A stretch of 64,000 nucleotides of DNA, from assembly GCA_022579005.1 (NCBI GenBank), contig MU401455.1, positions 372,001 to 436,000 on the forward strand, read 5' to 3'. The translations under genes were made by a program, and so were the position numbers. Source of the stretch: Poronia punctata. Lineage: Eukaryota > Ascomycota > Sordariomycetes > Xylariales > Xylariaceae. Shown here one piece after another: positions 1-13,159 of this stretch; position 1 is the stretch's first letter, and each line of letters opens with the position of its first letter. Below the pieces are notes generated by a model. That model saw nothing but the letters and a program-made list of their open reading frames with translations, did not search any database and was not told the origin of the DNA.

Positions 1-2831
1 CTCAGGATCGAGACCGAGGTCTTCGAAATGCTTTGAAATGACTGTAGGCTGGAGTTCGCGGTATCCCAGACCCTCTCGGGAAGCCTCGTGATCGTCGAAT
101 TCTTGTACCAGCTTGTCAAAGCCCCACTCCAAGAGGGTCTCGCGAGACACCTGCGAGTTGAACTTGGGAAGCCAACCTATCCATTTACTATTGTTACCGT
201 CAGTAATCGCGATCCTCTCGCTAGATGAACAGGGCGAACTTACACTTCGTATTGGAATGTCTTTTTCCACTTTTGACGACCTACGAGGGCCTCAACCTGT
301 CGCTCGCCTTTGCCGTCCCCAAGATCGATCTTCTTCTCCATTTGCTCGCGATCTCTGTCGGACAGAATACGGGTCTGCTTCAGGAAGACTTCTCGATCGT
401 CTCCATTAGCATACCGCCATTGCAAATACTGGTTGGGCGTCTTCTCGAGATGCATCTCAACGTGTTCGAGGGCGTGTTGCTTGATGTAGCCAATTCGGAG
501 GTTGGGGTGCTTCTCGACCTTGCCACTGGTAGGAGCCACCTCACCAGTCAGAAGTTTGATGAGAGTAGATTTGCCGGCACCGTTGGGGCCGATGACGGCC
601 ACTCTGGACGATAGAGACAGTTGGCATGTAACATCGCTCAGCGACGGCTTCGGTGCCTTGGGGTATTGGTAGGAAACGTTGCTCATGCGGATGATAGCTC
701 TGGTCTGGGACTTGACGCCCGACAAGATGCCGGGGGGCGGGAACTTAAACTGCACATTGGAGGCTGACAGCGTGTAGTAAGCCTTGGCCTCCGGACGAAC
801 TTTGACAAAGGCATCCAGGTTTCCCCTGAAATGGCCCAGCTTCTTGCCCGGCTCGTAATGGTAAATATCGGTGGTGACATTGTCCAAGAAGCCAGAGTCG
901 TGGGACACGATCAAGCTCGTGATGTCCGGGTGAGTCTTCAGGTAGGTTTCCAACCATGCGATATTGGCAACATCCAGATGATTGGTAGGTTCGTCCAGGA
1001 GCAGAACATCTGCCTTTTGGAGCATGGCACGGGCCAAAGCCAACTTCATCTTCCAACCTCCAGATAAGGACCCTACTTTCTGGGCCTGGCGACCCTCCGG
1101 TCCAGAGGTGAAACCGAACTCTTCTAGAACTGTCGAGATCCGTTCTCGGCCCTCGGATGCAATCGTGGGGTCCTTCACCATGAAATCGAGAATGCTGATA
1201 TCAGCGTCCTCGCCCTGGTTATGCTCGACGTAGCAAGTACGGAGCACATCTTGAGACGGGAAGCCCTCAAGTTTGCCTGACGCGATGCTCTTCATGAGTG
1301 TCGATTTGCCGGCACCATTTCGGCCGCATAAGCCGTAGCGATGGCCTTTGAGAAGGCGCAGGTTGGTATGAGATAGCAGCAACATACCGCCATAGGCTAG
1401 AGAGAAATCGGCATTGACAATCTCAATCTCGCCATCATCCTCCTTTTCCGGCACGCCATATTTGCGCTCGTCTTCTGCCACATAATACTGATGTACGGCA
1501 GAAGCAACGGCATCACTAGCGCCAGGCTGAGGTAACAGATCCTTCAGGTAAGGGCCAATTCTCCCCGGGATCCTGTCGACGTGGCGAAAATTCGCGTCTG
1601 CGGCAACCATCTCGCAGATATAAGCGCGAGCCTGCTTGTAGAATTCCATGTCGGCGGGGAGGCCTCCATTCTTCTTAATCTCGGCATCGAGAACCTTGGC
1701 AACATCATCACTCGAAGCCTTTTCCACGATGTTTTCCTCATTACCCATTGCCTTGTCCATGACAGCCAGGGCACGCTTCGCTAATTCACGAACTTCAGGC
1801 AGAGGTGCTCGGTCGGCCACGGCCTTGACACCGGGTTGAAGCTTCGGAAGGAACGTCCTAGCCTCGATAGGATCGTGTACTAGTTTCGTCAAGTTTTCAG
1901 TGATGACGGTGGTTTGTCTTAAAACTTCTTGAGCGGTACCAGGATTATTCAACGTCCGCTCGAGGAAGGGCGTGAGCAGTGCCAGGACGGGCGAGGTAAC
2001 GATGGCGACGAAGGTGGTTTGGGACAGGGCATGAATAGCCTTCTGAAGAGCCTGGGTCGAGGGATGATGTAGGGTCTCGATGAGTAGGGGAATCCGGGGG
2101 GCAACATCGTCATTGGATAGAAGAGTCGTGAGGGATTGCATGGTCAGAAGGGCTTGTCTCTCGACCTCTGACTTGAGATCATGCATGTTGTTCTCAGCGA
2201 TGGGAATTAGAGTGGCAAGCTTTATGCCCATGGCCTCCCTCAGGAGATCTTTCTCCTGCGCCTGCTCTTTGGTGCATCCTATCTCCATCTTGGCTTTGTC
2301 CGCCATCTTCTGCATCAGCTTGAGAGCACCAACAGTGCCTTGCCATTTGCCCGTCTTCTTTGCCAGGTAGGATACTAGAGCGGGTAGCAGTCCGGCGACC
2401 AGCGCCTCAGGGCTGAGATGGGCAAAGAGTGCATCTAGCCCATATTGTGCCGCATCGCGAACGACGGAGCCCTTATCAGCCAAACCGTCTAGCGCGCATG
2501 GAACCAGGCCACCGTTCACTAGCATAAATACTACCTCGCTAAGAGGTTGGCGAGAAGGGAACTTTTCAAACAAGGCGCCGAGCAGGTTCTGGGCGCTCTC
2601 GCGTCGGAGGCCACTTTTCTTGTCGGAAGCGGCCTTCTTAATCTCGGAAAGGATGCCATACTGCTCGAGGCCACGGAAGCCGACGGAGTTCAGCAGGACT
2701 TCGCACAAACCGTAAGAGGCATCCACCGAGGCAGCCGAAGACGTCGCAGTGAAGACGGTATTGAGTATATCGGAGATGACGGCTTGTGACAGCGGCGGCG
2801 CCGTGCCGTTTGTATCCACCATATGAGGCAT
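1..2831 (-). CDS. tef3: Translation elongation factor 3 (eEF3), 3' end beyond window
   Basis: Fungal ABC-F ATPase that acts on the ribosome during elongation and E-site tRNA release in the cytosol. Exons on the minus strand are 244-2831 and 1-187, with a 56-bp intron (GTAAGT donor, TAG acceptor); the frame runs on past base 1, so the second ABC domain is incomplete. Residues 1 to about 400 are the HEAT-repeat region. The first ABC domain has Walker A GRNGAGKST near residue 503, signature LSGGWKMKLALARAML and Walker B LLLDEPTNHLD. The second Walker A, GPNGAGKSTLIKLL, is near residue 747, and the chromodomain-like insertion begins around the intron. The ATG at 2831 is the first of the frame; a second at 2822 is also possible. 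Family identity is clear from the domain order. Only about 925 of the usual roughly 1050 residues are visible. Confidence 0.96.
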
Positions 2832-5800
2832 ATCTAGACGTTGCGAGGGAATGTCGAAGTAAATAACGGGGGTGGGCGAGGACGTATTAATCAGCCCACA
2901 ACCGAATGATTAGGTACCAAAAAATGAGGCGTAGCGACGTGACACGCCTGATAATAATGGTTAGACACGAGCGCAAAATGCGCAGTGGTCTGGAGGGATG
3001 AAAACGAGACGAAGCCTGCGTATTCAGATGTTGTGCCTACTTCCTGAAAAAGAAAAAGGGAAAAGGGAAAGGGCGGAGGAGAGTAATCTGACAAGGCAGA
3101 AAAACTATGGCAACAAAAAAAAAAAAAACCTACCCCTCCAAAAATCCCCCCCCCCCCCTGTATCGAAATTTCAGTATGCAAATTCTAACCATGGGGCCCC
3201 ACCAAAAGACCCACTAATAAGACCCTTGGACACATCCACATTTCTTGATCTTTTTGTCCTTGGGCTCCTTGGCCTTCACGGGACTTTTGATTACCTAACC
3301 TAAACAAGCTAACTTGACACGTGCAACAAAAACTTGGGTATGGTCCAAAACATGACCTAACCTTAGTCTACTCGTACATATATATTTCATGACAAGCTGT
3401 GTATTCCAAATTATAAACTCTTTCGGCGCCTTACGTTTCTTTTGGGTACGATTCGTATCATTTCACGATCAGCAGAAATGTAATATATTCCGTTGATTAT
3501 GGTACTTTCAAGTCTAGGATGTACCTAGTGTATCGGTTTAGGTCTTCGGATTACAAGTCGCAACACTTTTACTAGCTGTTGGCAATGTTTGCCTTTATTG
3601 AAAAACATCCGCGAGCTTGCAACGATCGAGGCCGTCCTTGTTACAACGGATCTTACTAGACCTGAAGACACACCACACTCGATGTCGAATGAGGCACTAA
3701 GTTAGCAAGCTCTCCAGCCATACAGAGCGTGTCGATACCTGCGGCAGGTTCGCTACCAGCCTACCACACATGTATGGCAAACCCTAGACGAGAATCCTAG
3801 TCTGTGATACTCTCTCGAAGCGCACATTCAGATGATATTTTCCAGTCCCCTATTATTACCACGCTTAGCTATCAAAAATATACTCGTAGACCACGCCTTT
3901 CCAAATCAGTATGGAAGGCCTGGCCAACGCTTACGTCGGTTCCCCTTTTTGTACCAGCGGGTCTGCAAAAATGAATCGTAGGTCCCTCTTCGGCTGGAAC
4001 TTGCCAGCGATGGATGATAATTCCCTCTGATACCTGAGAATCCATAGCATGTAGGGCCGAATCACAACACCAGCCATCGGGACAATAGCGGTATGCCAGC
4101 AGAAAGCGGTCAGTTGGACTGCCTACAAAGGATTGGAAAGAGGTACGAGTCATGACACGATTGACACATACGAGTAGACACGGTTCATGAAGGGGATCCG
4201 CAACTGGTTTATGAAAACATAGCCTCTATTCTTGGATGGCGTCGCTTTCTGTTTCTTATATACAACAGCTTTCAGGCACCGCATTGTGATTAGCTGCTTG
4301 GAAGGAACCCGGGATCGGTCTCCCGATACTATCTAGCAAAGGCACCATTTCAACTACGGTGTTGTTTTTGTTGTCTAACTAAAGTCCTGTCCCAGTAGAC
4401 CAGATCTGTGGATCGGGATAAGAGTCATCGGCTTTACTTCCGCCACGGGGAACTACCTCATGTGGTATCATGGATCATCCCGTTTGCAGGCCCCGTTACT
4501 TATCGTCCCGTGCAGGAAGTGGGTGGCTCCAGGAAGGTTACTTCAAGTGCTGCGCCCACTTTAGGGCATCATCTACAAGTGTGCCAACCACGGGAACTGT
4601 TTTACTTGGTGTTTAAGATGACGAAGCAAAAAAAAAAAAAAAGTACATAAATCTCAAATAGGGCTGAGCTATCGCTCTATGTTTCGCCGATGGCATGGTG
4701 GCTTGGGAATCGACATCACTCCTTACTACTCGTATGGGTACTGAGGATGTTACTACATAAGTCTATTCTATAAACAGAACACGCGACACCTACCTAACCA
4801 TAGATAAAACTTGCGCGGCTACCTTACCTACCTACTTAATCTTCGTGACAGGAGTCTACTACTAACACAATACGTAGAGTGCCAGGTTAGGTAGGTACTT
4901 ATATAAGGTAGGATCTTGGCAACGGCATAAGCTGAAATCAGGGCGATGAGCCCACGCCCCGCTCCATGGGGGGCCGTTAATCTATTTATGGCTTTGTGAT
5001 CATGACTAAGGCAACCTTTACACCAGTATGAAAGTAGATAATCCCGGTACAACGAGGTAGGAGATAAGTAGGTACTGTATGTGTACTAGCACTCGACTCG
5101 TAGGTTAACAAATACCTACACTCACCTACCTACTCATATACCGGCTTTCGACCTACGCAAGTCATGTAGGTTAGGTTAGTGCGGGGGTGGGACCCGGCTC
5201 ACCGAGAGGAAATTCCCTTATTTGGAAAACGAGATGTAAATAGGTATATGTAATCCTTACGAGACGTTGGCATTATTACTGGATGCCGGCTTATAATATA
5301 GAGATCAGGTTATACACATACCTATGGTACCTACTTGTAATATGTACTAAAACTTGCAAAGGCGCGGATATAACAGTCCACCTACCGCTTGTATTTACGC
5401 AGTGCGCAGTGTGGTAGCGTCAAGCAGAATGTGTCCTGGATAGAGAGACGTCCAACCTAGGTTAAAGGCTTATAATCCTAAATATGCTTCTGTGCGCGGG
5501 TAGGCTAAAACGCCTATATGACATAATCTAGCCCTACCTGAGTGTTTAGTACCAGTGCTACCTACATACCGTAAGCGATTGGAGTGGAGCATGTAGGTTT
5601 ATGTCCTACGAGTGCCTAGGTACTCGTACTCCCATCTCTGCACGTACTTGGTAAGTTCGTGATGTGGCGCAGTTCTCCTTCAGTTTCACCTCTACGTGTA
5701 GTTGATACGTTACCGAGCGTGTCCGTACGAATCCATATACTGCGATGATGGCATTTGGACGCACATGTAAGTTGATGTAAGTTGATGTAACTTGAACGCG

Positions 5801-6583
5801 AAAGATTGGCCTTGGGCTGGGCTCGTCAATTTACTCGTACAAGTACAGACGCTTGTCGTCTTCCTCCCCTCCGCGTCTCACAAGAGAAGCTCGGGACCAC
5901 TAGCCGTTTCGGGGTTAGGAGTACGGTTGAGATACCTAATTTAAACAACGGCCGGAAAATGGGGTCCAAGAGCCATCACCGACGGGAAAAAAGAGAACAA
6001 GCTCCTCGGGCATGGATCACAATAAGCCATGAATTACGATTCTACATTCGCCCAGATTTGTAATGGCGCTCTTCGTCATCATCCAATTCTTGTTAAAACC
6101 GCCCTGGTCCATGATAATCTCCGGTGACAGCGGGGCAGACCGGCAAGACAGGATACAGAAGTAACCTACCTAGGTTAATCTACCTTGGATCACCTACCTT
6201 TTGCCGTGCTTACGGTACATACCTCTTTACCTAACCTAGAATACAGCATAACACAAGTGATTTACCTACTCACTAGGTAAGCTTTCATACCCCCATCCTT
6301 TCTCCAAGCAACAGGCCCTAGTCAAGATTCCATTCGTTTCCCAAAACCCATACGCGTTCTGTGTCAACCCCTATAGAGAGTAACATACTCTCGACGACGC
6401 GCATCCCGACGTAGTGCTATTGTCATTGAAGTTACCGGGTATCAAGATTATTAGTGAACATGGTCGGATTAGAGAGACATATATGATATGACCACAACAT
6501 CGTACTCAATCGGCTCGACAGCTCCCTCTACTCCGAGCCACGCTTAACCACGCCTTCTGTCGAAAGCGACATTCAGAAGGGTC
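2832..6583. other. Intergenic spacer between eEF3 and the transcription-factor-like gene
   Basis: It holds the eEF3 promoter at its left end and no gene I can support. Homopolymers are A14 at 3115-3128, C13 at 3146-3158 and a long A run near 4628. Scattered CCTACC/TAGGTA words are dense between 4800 and 6260, and GTAAGTTGAT is repeated in tandem at 5767-5795. A 93-codon minus-strand ORF at 3872-4153 contains a CPDGWCC motif but matches no family I know. Confidence 0.6.
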
Positions 6584-8882
6584 ATGCCGCAGTCCACAGG
6601 TTTTCAGTTTATTACATCTATCAATACTGTCGCCCACGATGAAGAGACGCGTCGCAAGGTCAGATCTCATGCGCGGCGGCAGAAACTTCCCAACGAAACC
6701 TCAAGCCCGCCCCAACCAAAAAAGTCAACGACCCAAAAGGAGCGAATTTCCAAGTTCAGGTTGAAGCCGTCGGTTCAGGGGAGCGAGGTCGGCGCCAAGG
6801 TGACGGGCGCTAGTAAGAGTAGTGCCAACGGCGGCAAGAAAAGACCCCCGCCGGGACCCCAGTTTCATGGACCGGTGGTCCGAGCCTCCGCCGGGGACCA
6901 GAGCGACGGCGCCAATCTCACCCCAACTATGTTATCCCACGAACTTGGTCTGGTGGTGGCGCGAGAACTTCCGAATTTCCCCATGCTCCGTATCGAGACT
7001 ACACCCCTGACGGAGAACTTGCTCAAGTATTGCTTCACGGTATGTTTATGTCCACGTGAAGCTGTGGTGGAGAAGTGGTTCGACCGTGCCGGTGCGCCGA
7101 CGTACATGATGACATGTGAGCGAACCTTGGACTACGCATTCTCTGTTTCCCTCTCTCTCTTCCTCGAATAGCCACTAATATCCTTAGACTACTCTGGCTT
7201 TCTCGCCAATGCTTTCGCCATGAACCCGGAAGGCAACTTCTTCGACGCAGTAAGCACCGCCCATTGTATTCTAGTGCCAGGATTGCAGTTGCCTGATGTG
7301 AATGTGCCACCCTAGTTACATGTAGATACCGCCATCACTCACGCATTCATGGCCTTGGTCGCATCTATGCAGTATGTACATGGGCTTGCCCCTTTCTCGC
7401 CCCAGCCGTATCTGGCTTCATCGTCAGAATAGTTGCCTCATCATCGAGCAACGATCCATCCATTTCGGGTTCAAAGAGAGTAGTCGCTACGTCAACGTAG
7501 AACGAAAAGGCTTTGCTAACAGACCTATTTGCCCATAGCAATGCGCTGGCCCGGTGGGATGACACAAGCACGTTCGACTTTCACCGTCTTCAAGCCATCA
7601 AAGCCATCAACGAACGGTTGGATATAGAAGGGAAGAGCCCAAGCATACCTATTTCGGATGGCATCACCATGGCCGTTGCCCTACTGGTTAATAATGAGGT
7701 CGGTCAAGTCAATGTTGCCAAGACGGAGTCTCCTGAGATACTAATACCGTATACCATGACATGACAGACCTTCACCGGATCCATCCAAGCAGCAGCAGCA
7801 CACATGAGTGGGCTGAAGCGCATCGTCGACATGCGAGGGGGGATAGTAGAAGGGTTTAAATATGCCACCGTGATTCAACGCGCATTAGTATGGTAAGTAG
7901 GGCCAGGCCGGCCTCTAAGGGGTCTCCATGGGCTAAAGCAAGACACAGGGCCGACTTTTCCTATGCCTATGCCTCTAGGCAGCCGTTGATGTTTCCGTTC
8001 GTACCACAACTCGCGACTTCACTCTGGCTTCATAACCGGTTCGGTAGCAGATGGCCAGGCGCCGTCTCGGAACACACAGGAACACAGAGTCTTAGCATTC
8101 GGAATCGAAAACTGCTAGATATATTCGAGCTCCTCTATTCCATCACCGTCTGCCTAGGCTCTTTCGACTATGCAAACCTAGCTGATATGTCGGCTGAGCG
8201 AGTAGGGGTTAGTGACTCGATCTACCTGACGGAATGGAACCTCTTCCAGCTTGAAGAGTCATTAACACCCCCGAGGACTTCCGAAGACAGAGGCGACGTC
8301 GGCGGAAGTCTGGGAGATCCATCAACAGTCGACTTGTCGGAGAGCCTTATGTATGCAGCCCACTTATTCATGCACCTGGCCCTTCGCGGACAACCCCCAA
8401 GTGCGCCCCGGCACCGTGCAATGACAGAGGCGCTCGTGTCATCATTATGGAGCACACGCGCCATCCTCGATCTTCTTCCCAGTTCAGAAGTATACGGCAG
8501 TCCGATTTCCCACCACAGCGGCGGAAGCCTCGGCGACTCCTCAGTCGAGGATTGGTCTACCACGACGTCGAGTACCTCGGTTCTTAGCATCTATCCGGTG
8601 AAATTAGTGGACGAATTTACACATAATATCCTGCTTTGGACACTCTTCGTGGGCGCATGTGTCAGAGTGACCCCTATTGTACCCGAGCCTCATCAGTCCG
8701 GCATTCTAGGCGATCACCACCAGTTCTTCATCCATGCGTTGGTAAACTACTGTCGTAAGAGACGGATATCGGATAAGAAGACGCTCGAGACTAAGATCAA
8801 GGATATTATTTGGCTTGACAGTTGGTGCGAGAACCAGCTAGATATGATCTGGGGAGAGATAGGGGACTGTCTTATGCCCTAA
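6584..8882 (+). CDS. Fungal transcription-factor-like protein lacking a Zn2Cys6 cluster
   Basis: Six exons give 622 residues in one frame: 6584-7115, 7188-7249, 7316-7371, 7539-7698, 7768-7892 and 7949-8882. The N-terminus resembles the fungal family that starts with a short aromatic stretch and then ETRRKVRSHARR, a basic patch followed by low-complexity Lys/Pro sequence. The middle has the ISDGITMAVALLVNNE and LKRIVDMRGG segments, and WADFSYAYASRQPLMFP follows, as in regulators annotated with a fungal transcription-factor domain. No six-cysteine DNA-binding cluster is present, so DNA binding is not shown; the protein may be a co-regulator. The fourth donor (GAG|GTCGGT) is unusual, but the protein continues correctly across it (NNE joined to TFTGSIQAA). 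The role is inferred from family resemblance only, and no target is known. Confidence 0.8.
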
Positions 8883-10274
8883 TTAATTTACGGCCGGTTG
8901 TCGTCTGACTCCAATGTTTGGGCCGACTGGATTAACTTGCAAACGTTATATATAGATGAACGCAGTCGGAGTCCAACGTAAGACCAGAGAGGAGGGGACT
9001 TTCAAGACACAGGACCTGCAGAAACCGCAAGAGACACGTGGACACGATGAGGCCAGGATTATGCGATGCAGGGATTTTATTGAACAAAAGCCATACAATA
9101 CTACATAGTACATCAGAAACGTCTTCTGTAGCGAAGTACAGACTCTGCAGTTATGAGATCCTATCATATACTAGTCGTCTTGCAGCACTAACAATTTACT
9201 ACTCTTCATCTGCATTCTGTATACCACATGTTGGTGTGTGTTGTTATCATCTACGCACTTTAGGGAGAAGTGCGGGAGCCTCTGGAGGTTACCAGTAAAA
9301 GTATATATACTGCAACTAAGGGGATTTCGTGTCTATATCGACTAAAGTGAGGATTGCTATATACATTGAAATCGTGTTTTGATAAGTCCACTAGACTAAT
9401 ACTGTACATATCAGAAGCGCCCGACATTCCCTTGCGATGCCGTAGGCGTACCTACTATTTACGTAGGGCCATATATTATATCATTGCCGACTCACTCGTG
9501 TAAAGTCCCTTATATAACCCCTCGACATTGTGTATGTTGACGATAATTAACCATTCTTCTCCCCGAATATTTGTTACCTCGTAGTCAAACAATCAGAGTT
9601 ACATCCTTGTTTCGATCTACGAATTCGGTGACTGTGACTGTGACTAAACAACTTTTTCAACGGCCATTAGTTCTAAAAAGGAAAAATAACCCGCGGGGGT
9701 ACGTAAAAAAAAAAGAAAAAAGAAGTAGAATCCAAACCGTCGTCACCACATGGGTTGATGTATGTACGTGTATGTAGGTATGTATGTCATGCATTAAACC
9801 CTTGTCGCATACGATAGATCTCAGGGGTCCAAACCCCCCCCCCCCCACCTTCGTCACCACACTAATCTTTCATTGGCTCCCTTACGTCATAGTATATCCC
9901 CATCCACACCATCAAGTTCTAGACTTTTATACGCACGTACACACAAAACCTGGCGCTGTAGGTATCACAGGTAGTAGGTGTTTGCAATCGCGGGGGATAA
10001 TGTCGATCTCGAGGGTTTAGTTAGGGATGGACCAATGATGCTTTCTTTGCTTCGTAGTGAGAAGGGGAGGGAGCAAAAAGCCGGTATTTTGAGATGGGTG
10101 TTGAGGAGAAATTAAATAAGTAGAAGGGAGACCGCACCCTGTTTTTCTCTTTCGTCGACCGTATTTTACTTTTTTGTTCACCGCATTTTTTATATATATA
10201 TCTAGCCTGCCTACTTTACTTACTTACCTCTCAATATATAATAGATAAATAAATAAATAAATAAATAAAACAAG
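8883..10274. other. Intergenic spacer with AAAT microsatellite upstream of the next gene
   Basis: No gene is seen. Notable items are a short GTGACT tandem near 9629-9646, C13 at 9834-9846, and an AAAT tetranucleotide tract at about 10245-10269 that ends five bases before the next start codon and so lies in its 5' leader. Pyrimidine-rich sequence at 10140-10230 may be the core promoter of that gene. Confidence 0.5.
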
Positions 10275-10916
10275 ATGCCGCTCTTCTCTCACCGAAAGTC
10301 AGAGGAAGAAGTCATCCATGAACCCACACCCGTACAGCAGCAACAGCCGGAGAAGAGAGGACTATTCGGCTCACGACGTCGCTCTACTTCCCCCTCTTAC
10401 GCCAACTCTACACGAACAAGCACCACCGGTAGTTCATCACGACACTCATCGGGAGGATATAATGGTAACATGAACCTCTTTCACTTTTACCAGATCTCTC
10501 GACAAAAAAAAAAAAAAAGTATGACTAACATCTAACCTATCACAGAAACCCCATCCCGCCACCGCAGCGTATTATCGCGAACCTTTGGCCACGGTAACAG
10601 TAACAACCCGGACATGGACCCCTCCATCATGCAAGCCAGGGAGCGCGTCATGGGCGCCGAGAATGCGGAACGCGAGGCCGATCGCGCATTGGCGGCTGCC
10701 CGGCTCAGAGTCCGTGAAGCTCGCGAGGAAGTCAAGCGTATCGAGCACGAGGCCGCCGAGGAGGCTAGGAGGGCCAAGATTAAGCAGTATCATGCTAAGG
10801 AGGTTTCGAAGCGTGGGAAGCAGCTCGGTCGTATGTATCACCTCTTGAACTGTTACGTTACCGATCGGTATTTTTGATACTAACATTACCGGATGCTTGC
10901 AGGACATGGTTTGTAA
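10275..10916 (+). CDS. Small conserved fungal protein with charged coiled coil
   Basis: Three exons (10275-10464, 10546-10830, 10903-10916) give 162 residues. The first 70 are Ser/Arg/Gln-rich and probably disordered, with a short FSHRKSEEE start and a GLFGSRRRS motif. Residues about 85-155 form a highly charged Ala/Glu/Arg helix (ARERVMGAENAEREADRAL and onward) that should be a coiled coil. It ends in a basic KEVSKRGKQLGRHGL tail, whose last four residues come from a 14-bp terminal exon with branch site TACTAAC upstream. I recognise this as a recurrent Pezizomycotina protein without a known function. No signal peptide or membrane segment is visible. The frame closes exactly through both introns, which supports the model. 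Confidence 0.8.
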
Positions 10917-13159
10917 TAGGTGTATAATTTGAAGTAATGTCTTATGTTCATGTATAAGCGAATGGTTGGAAGCTCTTGAAGTCGATAATGACACGATAGT
11001 GTGATGGGAGTGTTTGGGATAGGGCGATGTATTATTAGCGCAGCGTTATGATTATGAATACATAACTTAGGTAATCTACCTTTTCCCCCTTTTCTTATTG
11101 AGACTTTGTCTACTTGCTAGAACCCCTCAACTCGGGTAGCTAGTGTACCTTGAAGGATATGACGGCATCAAAATCAAGGAAGCATAGTCTATCTACATAG
11201 TGAACAAATGTGTCGGACACCGCCACTTCTACAAAAAGTCGAAGCCGTCAGAGTCGGACCATTTCACCTGCCTTATAATTCAGTTTAAGCCTTTAAGCAG
11301 ACGGCCGGCATCAATGATGCGAGGTCTGAAGTAAGTTACCGCTTGATGCATAAATTCGAGTTCCCTTAGTGTCAATTTTGCTGGCATCGAAACCCAACCA
11401 AGAAGTAGGTAACTCGTCTAGTATGTCTGTGAGAAACCTTAGTCCGAGATGGCCTCTACTCTTATTAACACTGCGGCCGGTGAGATTTGAGAAGAAACCA
11501 GAGGCTCCCCACAAGAACTCAATAAGATACATGGCCATTTAGCTGCACGAGACATGCACTCAAGGAACAAGAAGAACCAAGACCCAATCCGACATGACAA
11601 GAAGACCCGCGAGAGGATTTGTGCTTAGGTGAGGTCGCTACCTCCGGAAGAAGGGCCAAAAAATAACCATCAGCACGTGAAGTCGAACGGCCCGCGTCTG
11701 ACCTCTAGGACTGTTATGGTTAGATGTAGTAATTCGGGGTATTCTGGTTCGGTCCGGTAGATAGTCCAAGACGATGGATGTACCTCCACACTTCAGAGCG
11801 TCTAGTAGGTACGCCCGAATCCCTTGGTCGATCATCTTCTTAACTATGGTAAAAAGGGTAGCAGTAGGACTCTTCCTATCGCTGATCTGCTGGATTGTGT
11901 TTCAGTGGAAAGGAGGAATCTCGGGCGGTTTTAATATAGTACCGATCTACTCATGTCCATCCTACCACATCACATGCATGTTCGTGTACTTAGCCTAAGT
12001 AGGTACCTTATCTACATTTGCAGAACGTGTACTTGTAGATAGAGGTTTGAGTGCGATTATTCTCGGAGACATACATCGCACCAGTACCTGTAGGTACTTC
12101 TTTGCTCATGGAGGAGTACATGCAGGTTAAATGAGGATTCTGAAACTTAGCGTTCTTTTCCCCACTGGCACACCGGTACATAATGTACCACTGCACCGTC
12201 ATTGGCGAGGAGGTTACCTTAGGTAAGCCACTCGTGTTTGGGCTGGGCTGCTTCGGCCAAAAGGTACTTGACCTACACGTACAAAATTACATGATGTTTA
12301 CAACGGTTTTACGCGTACACCCACGTTGAGTGAAACTTGTGATGCCAAGGCAAATTATATTGTCTTCCAATTTGTTCGTCCTTGGAGCTCTGCAGGTGAG
12401 CAGCCAATATACGTTATTCTTAAGACGAGGAGCAAGGCCCGGCCCCGGGGGTAAGATGTAACGTGGAAACACAATCAAGTTGGGGACATTTGCGTCACCT
12501 CGTTCCGCGCCGTTTATTTGTTGCTTAATTTATTCGCCTGGGCTAGCGCAACGATTTAGTCGGCCGATCAACTTTTTTACTTTATTATTAACGTTCAAGA
12601 CTTCTGTGTTCTATCCGTAGACGTTTTTCCCAACTTGGTTTCGCTCCACCGTGCCAATCCTCATTTCTTTTTCTACAGACTACAGCCAAGGAACAGAATA
12701 CTTTATGTGCATACCACACCCATCTGTATTCATTGATTCACCCAACCACTGCATCCACGCCTAATACCTAGCCGATATTATACTATTACCACCGCAAGCG
12801 TTGTCTGCTTTTCTACCCAAGCAATTGTTTACTTTCCCGGTGCTTTTAGAAGGGCCCAGTCTACCAATACTCTAGGTTATTTTCTTTTGCGGGCCGTACC
12901 AGTGGCTGTCAGCTCCCACGCCTTCATTGCCACTCATCGCAGGAATCCCCCCATCTTCCCCGTTGTTTCTACTTGATCCCCAGTCGAACCAATGTATTAA
13001 TCCAAGCTGCTTTAACCTCCCGCATATTGTCGAGCGTTGCTTGTCCGGCATCCCCGATCGACACCGCCTGTCGTAGGTCTGTGCGACCCAATATTGCACG
13101 ACATTGAGCGAGCCACGGATTTTCGGACGTACGTCCCATTCGTTCTATAAGCCGGCAAG
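10917..13159. other. Intergenic spacer
   Basis: No gene or RNA is recognised. Several ORFs under 80 codons on both strands show no family features. The stretch from 12600 to 13150 is pyrimidine-rich and is probably the promoter and leader of the downstream glycosyltransferase. Confidence 0.5.

Noticed and set aside
3230..3300. Minus-strand Lys-rich segment ending CGCVQGSY
   Set aside because: Looked like a prenylated GTPase tail, but nothing coding is found upstream and the acceptor lies in TTAGG words.
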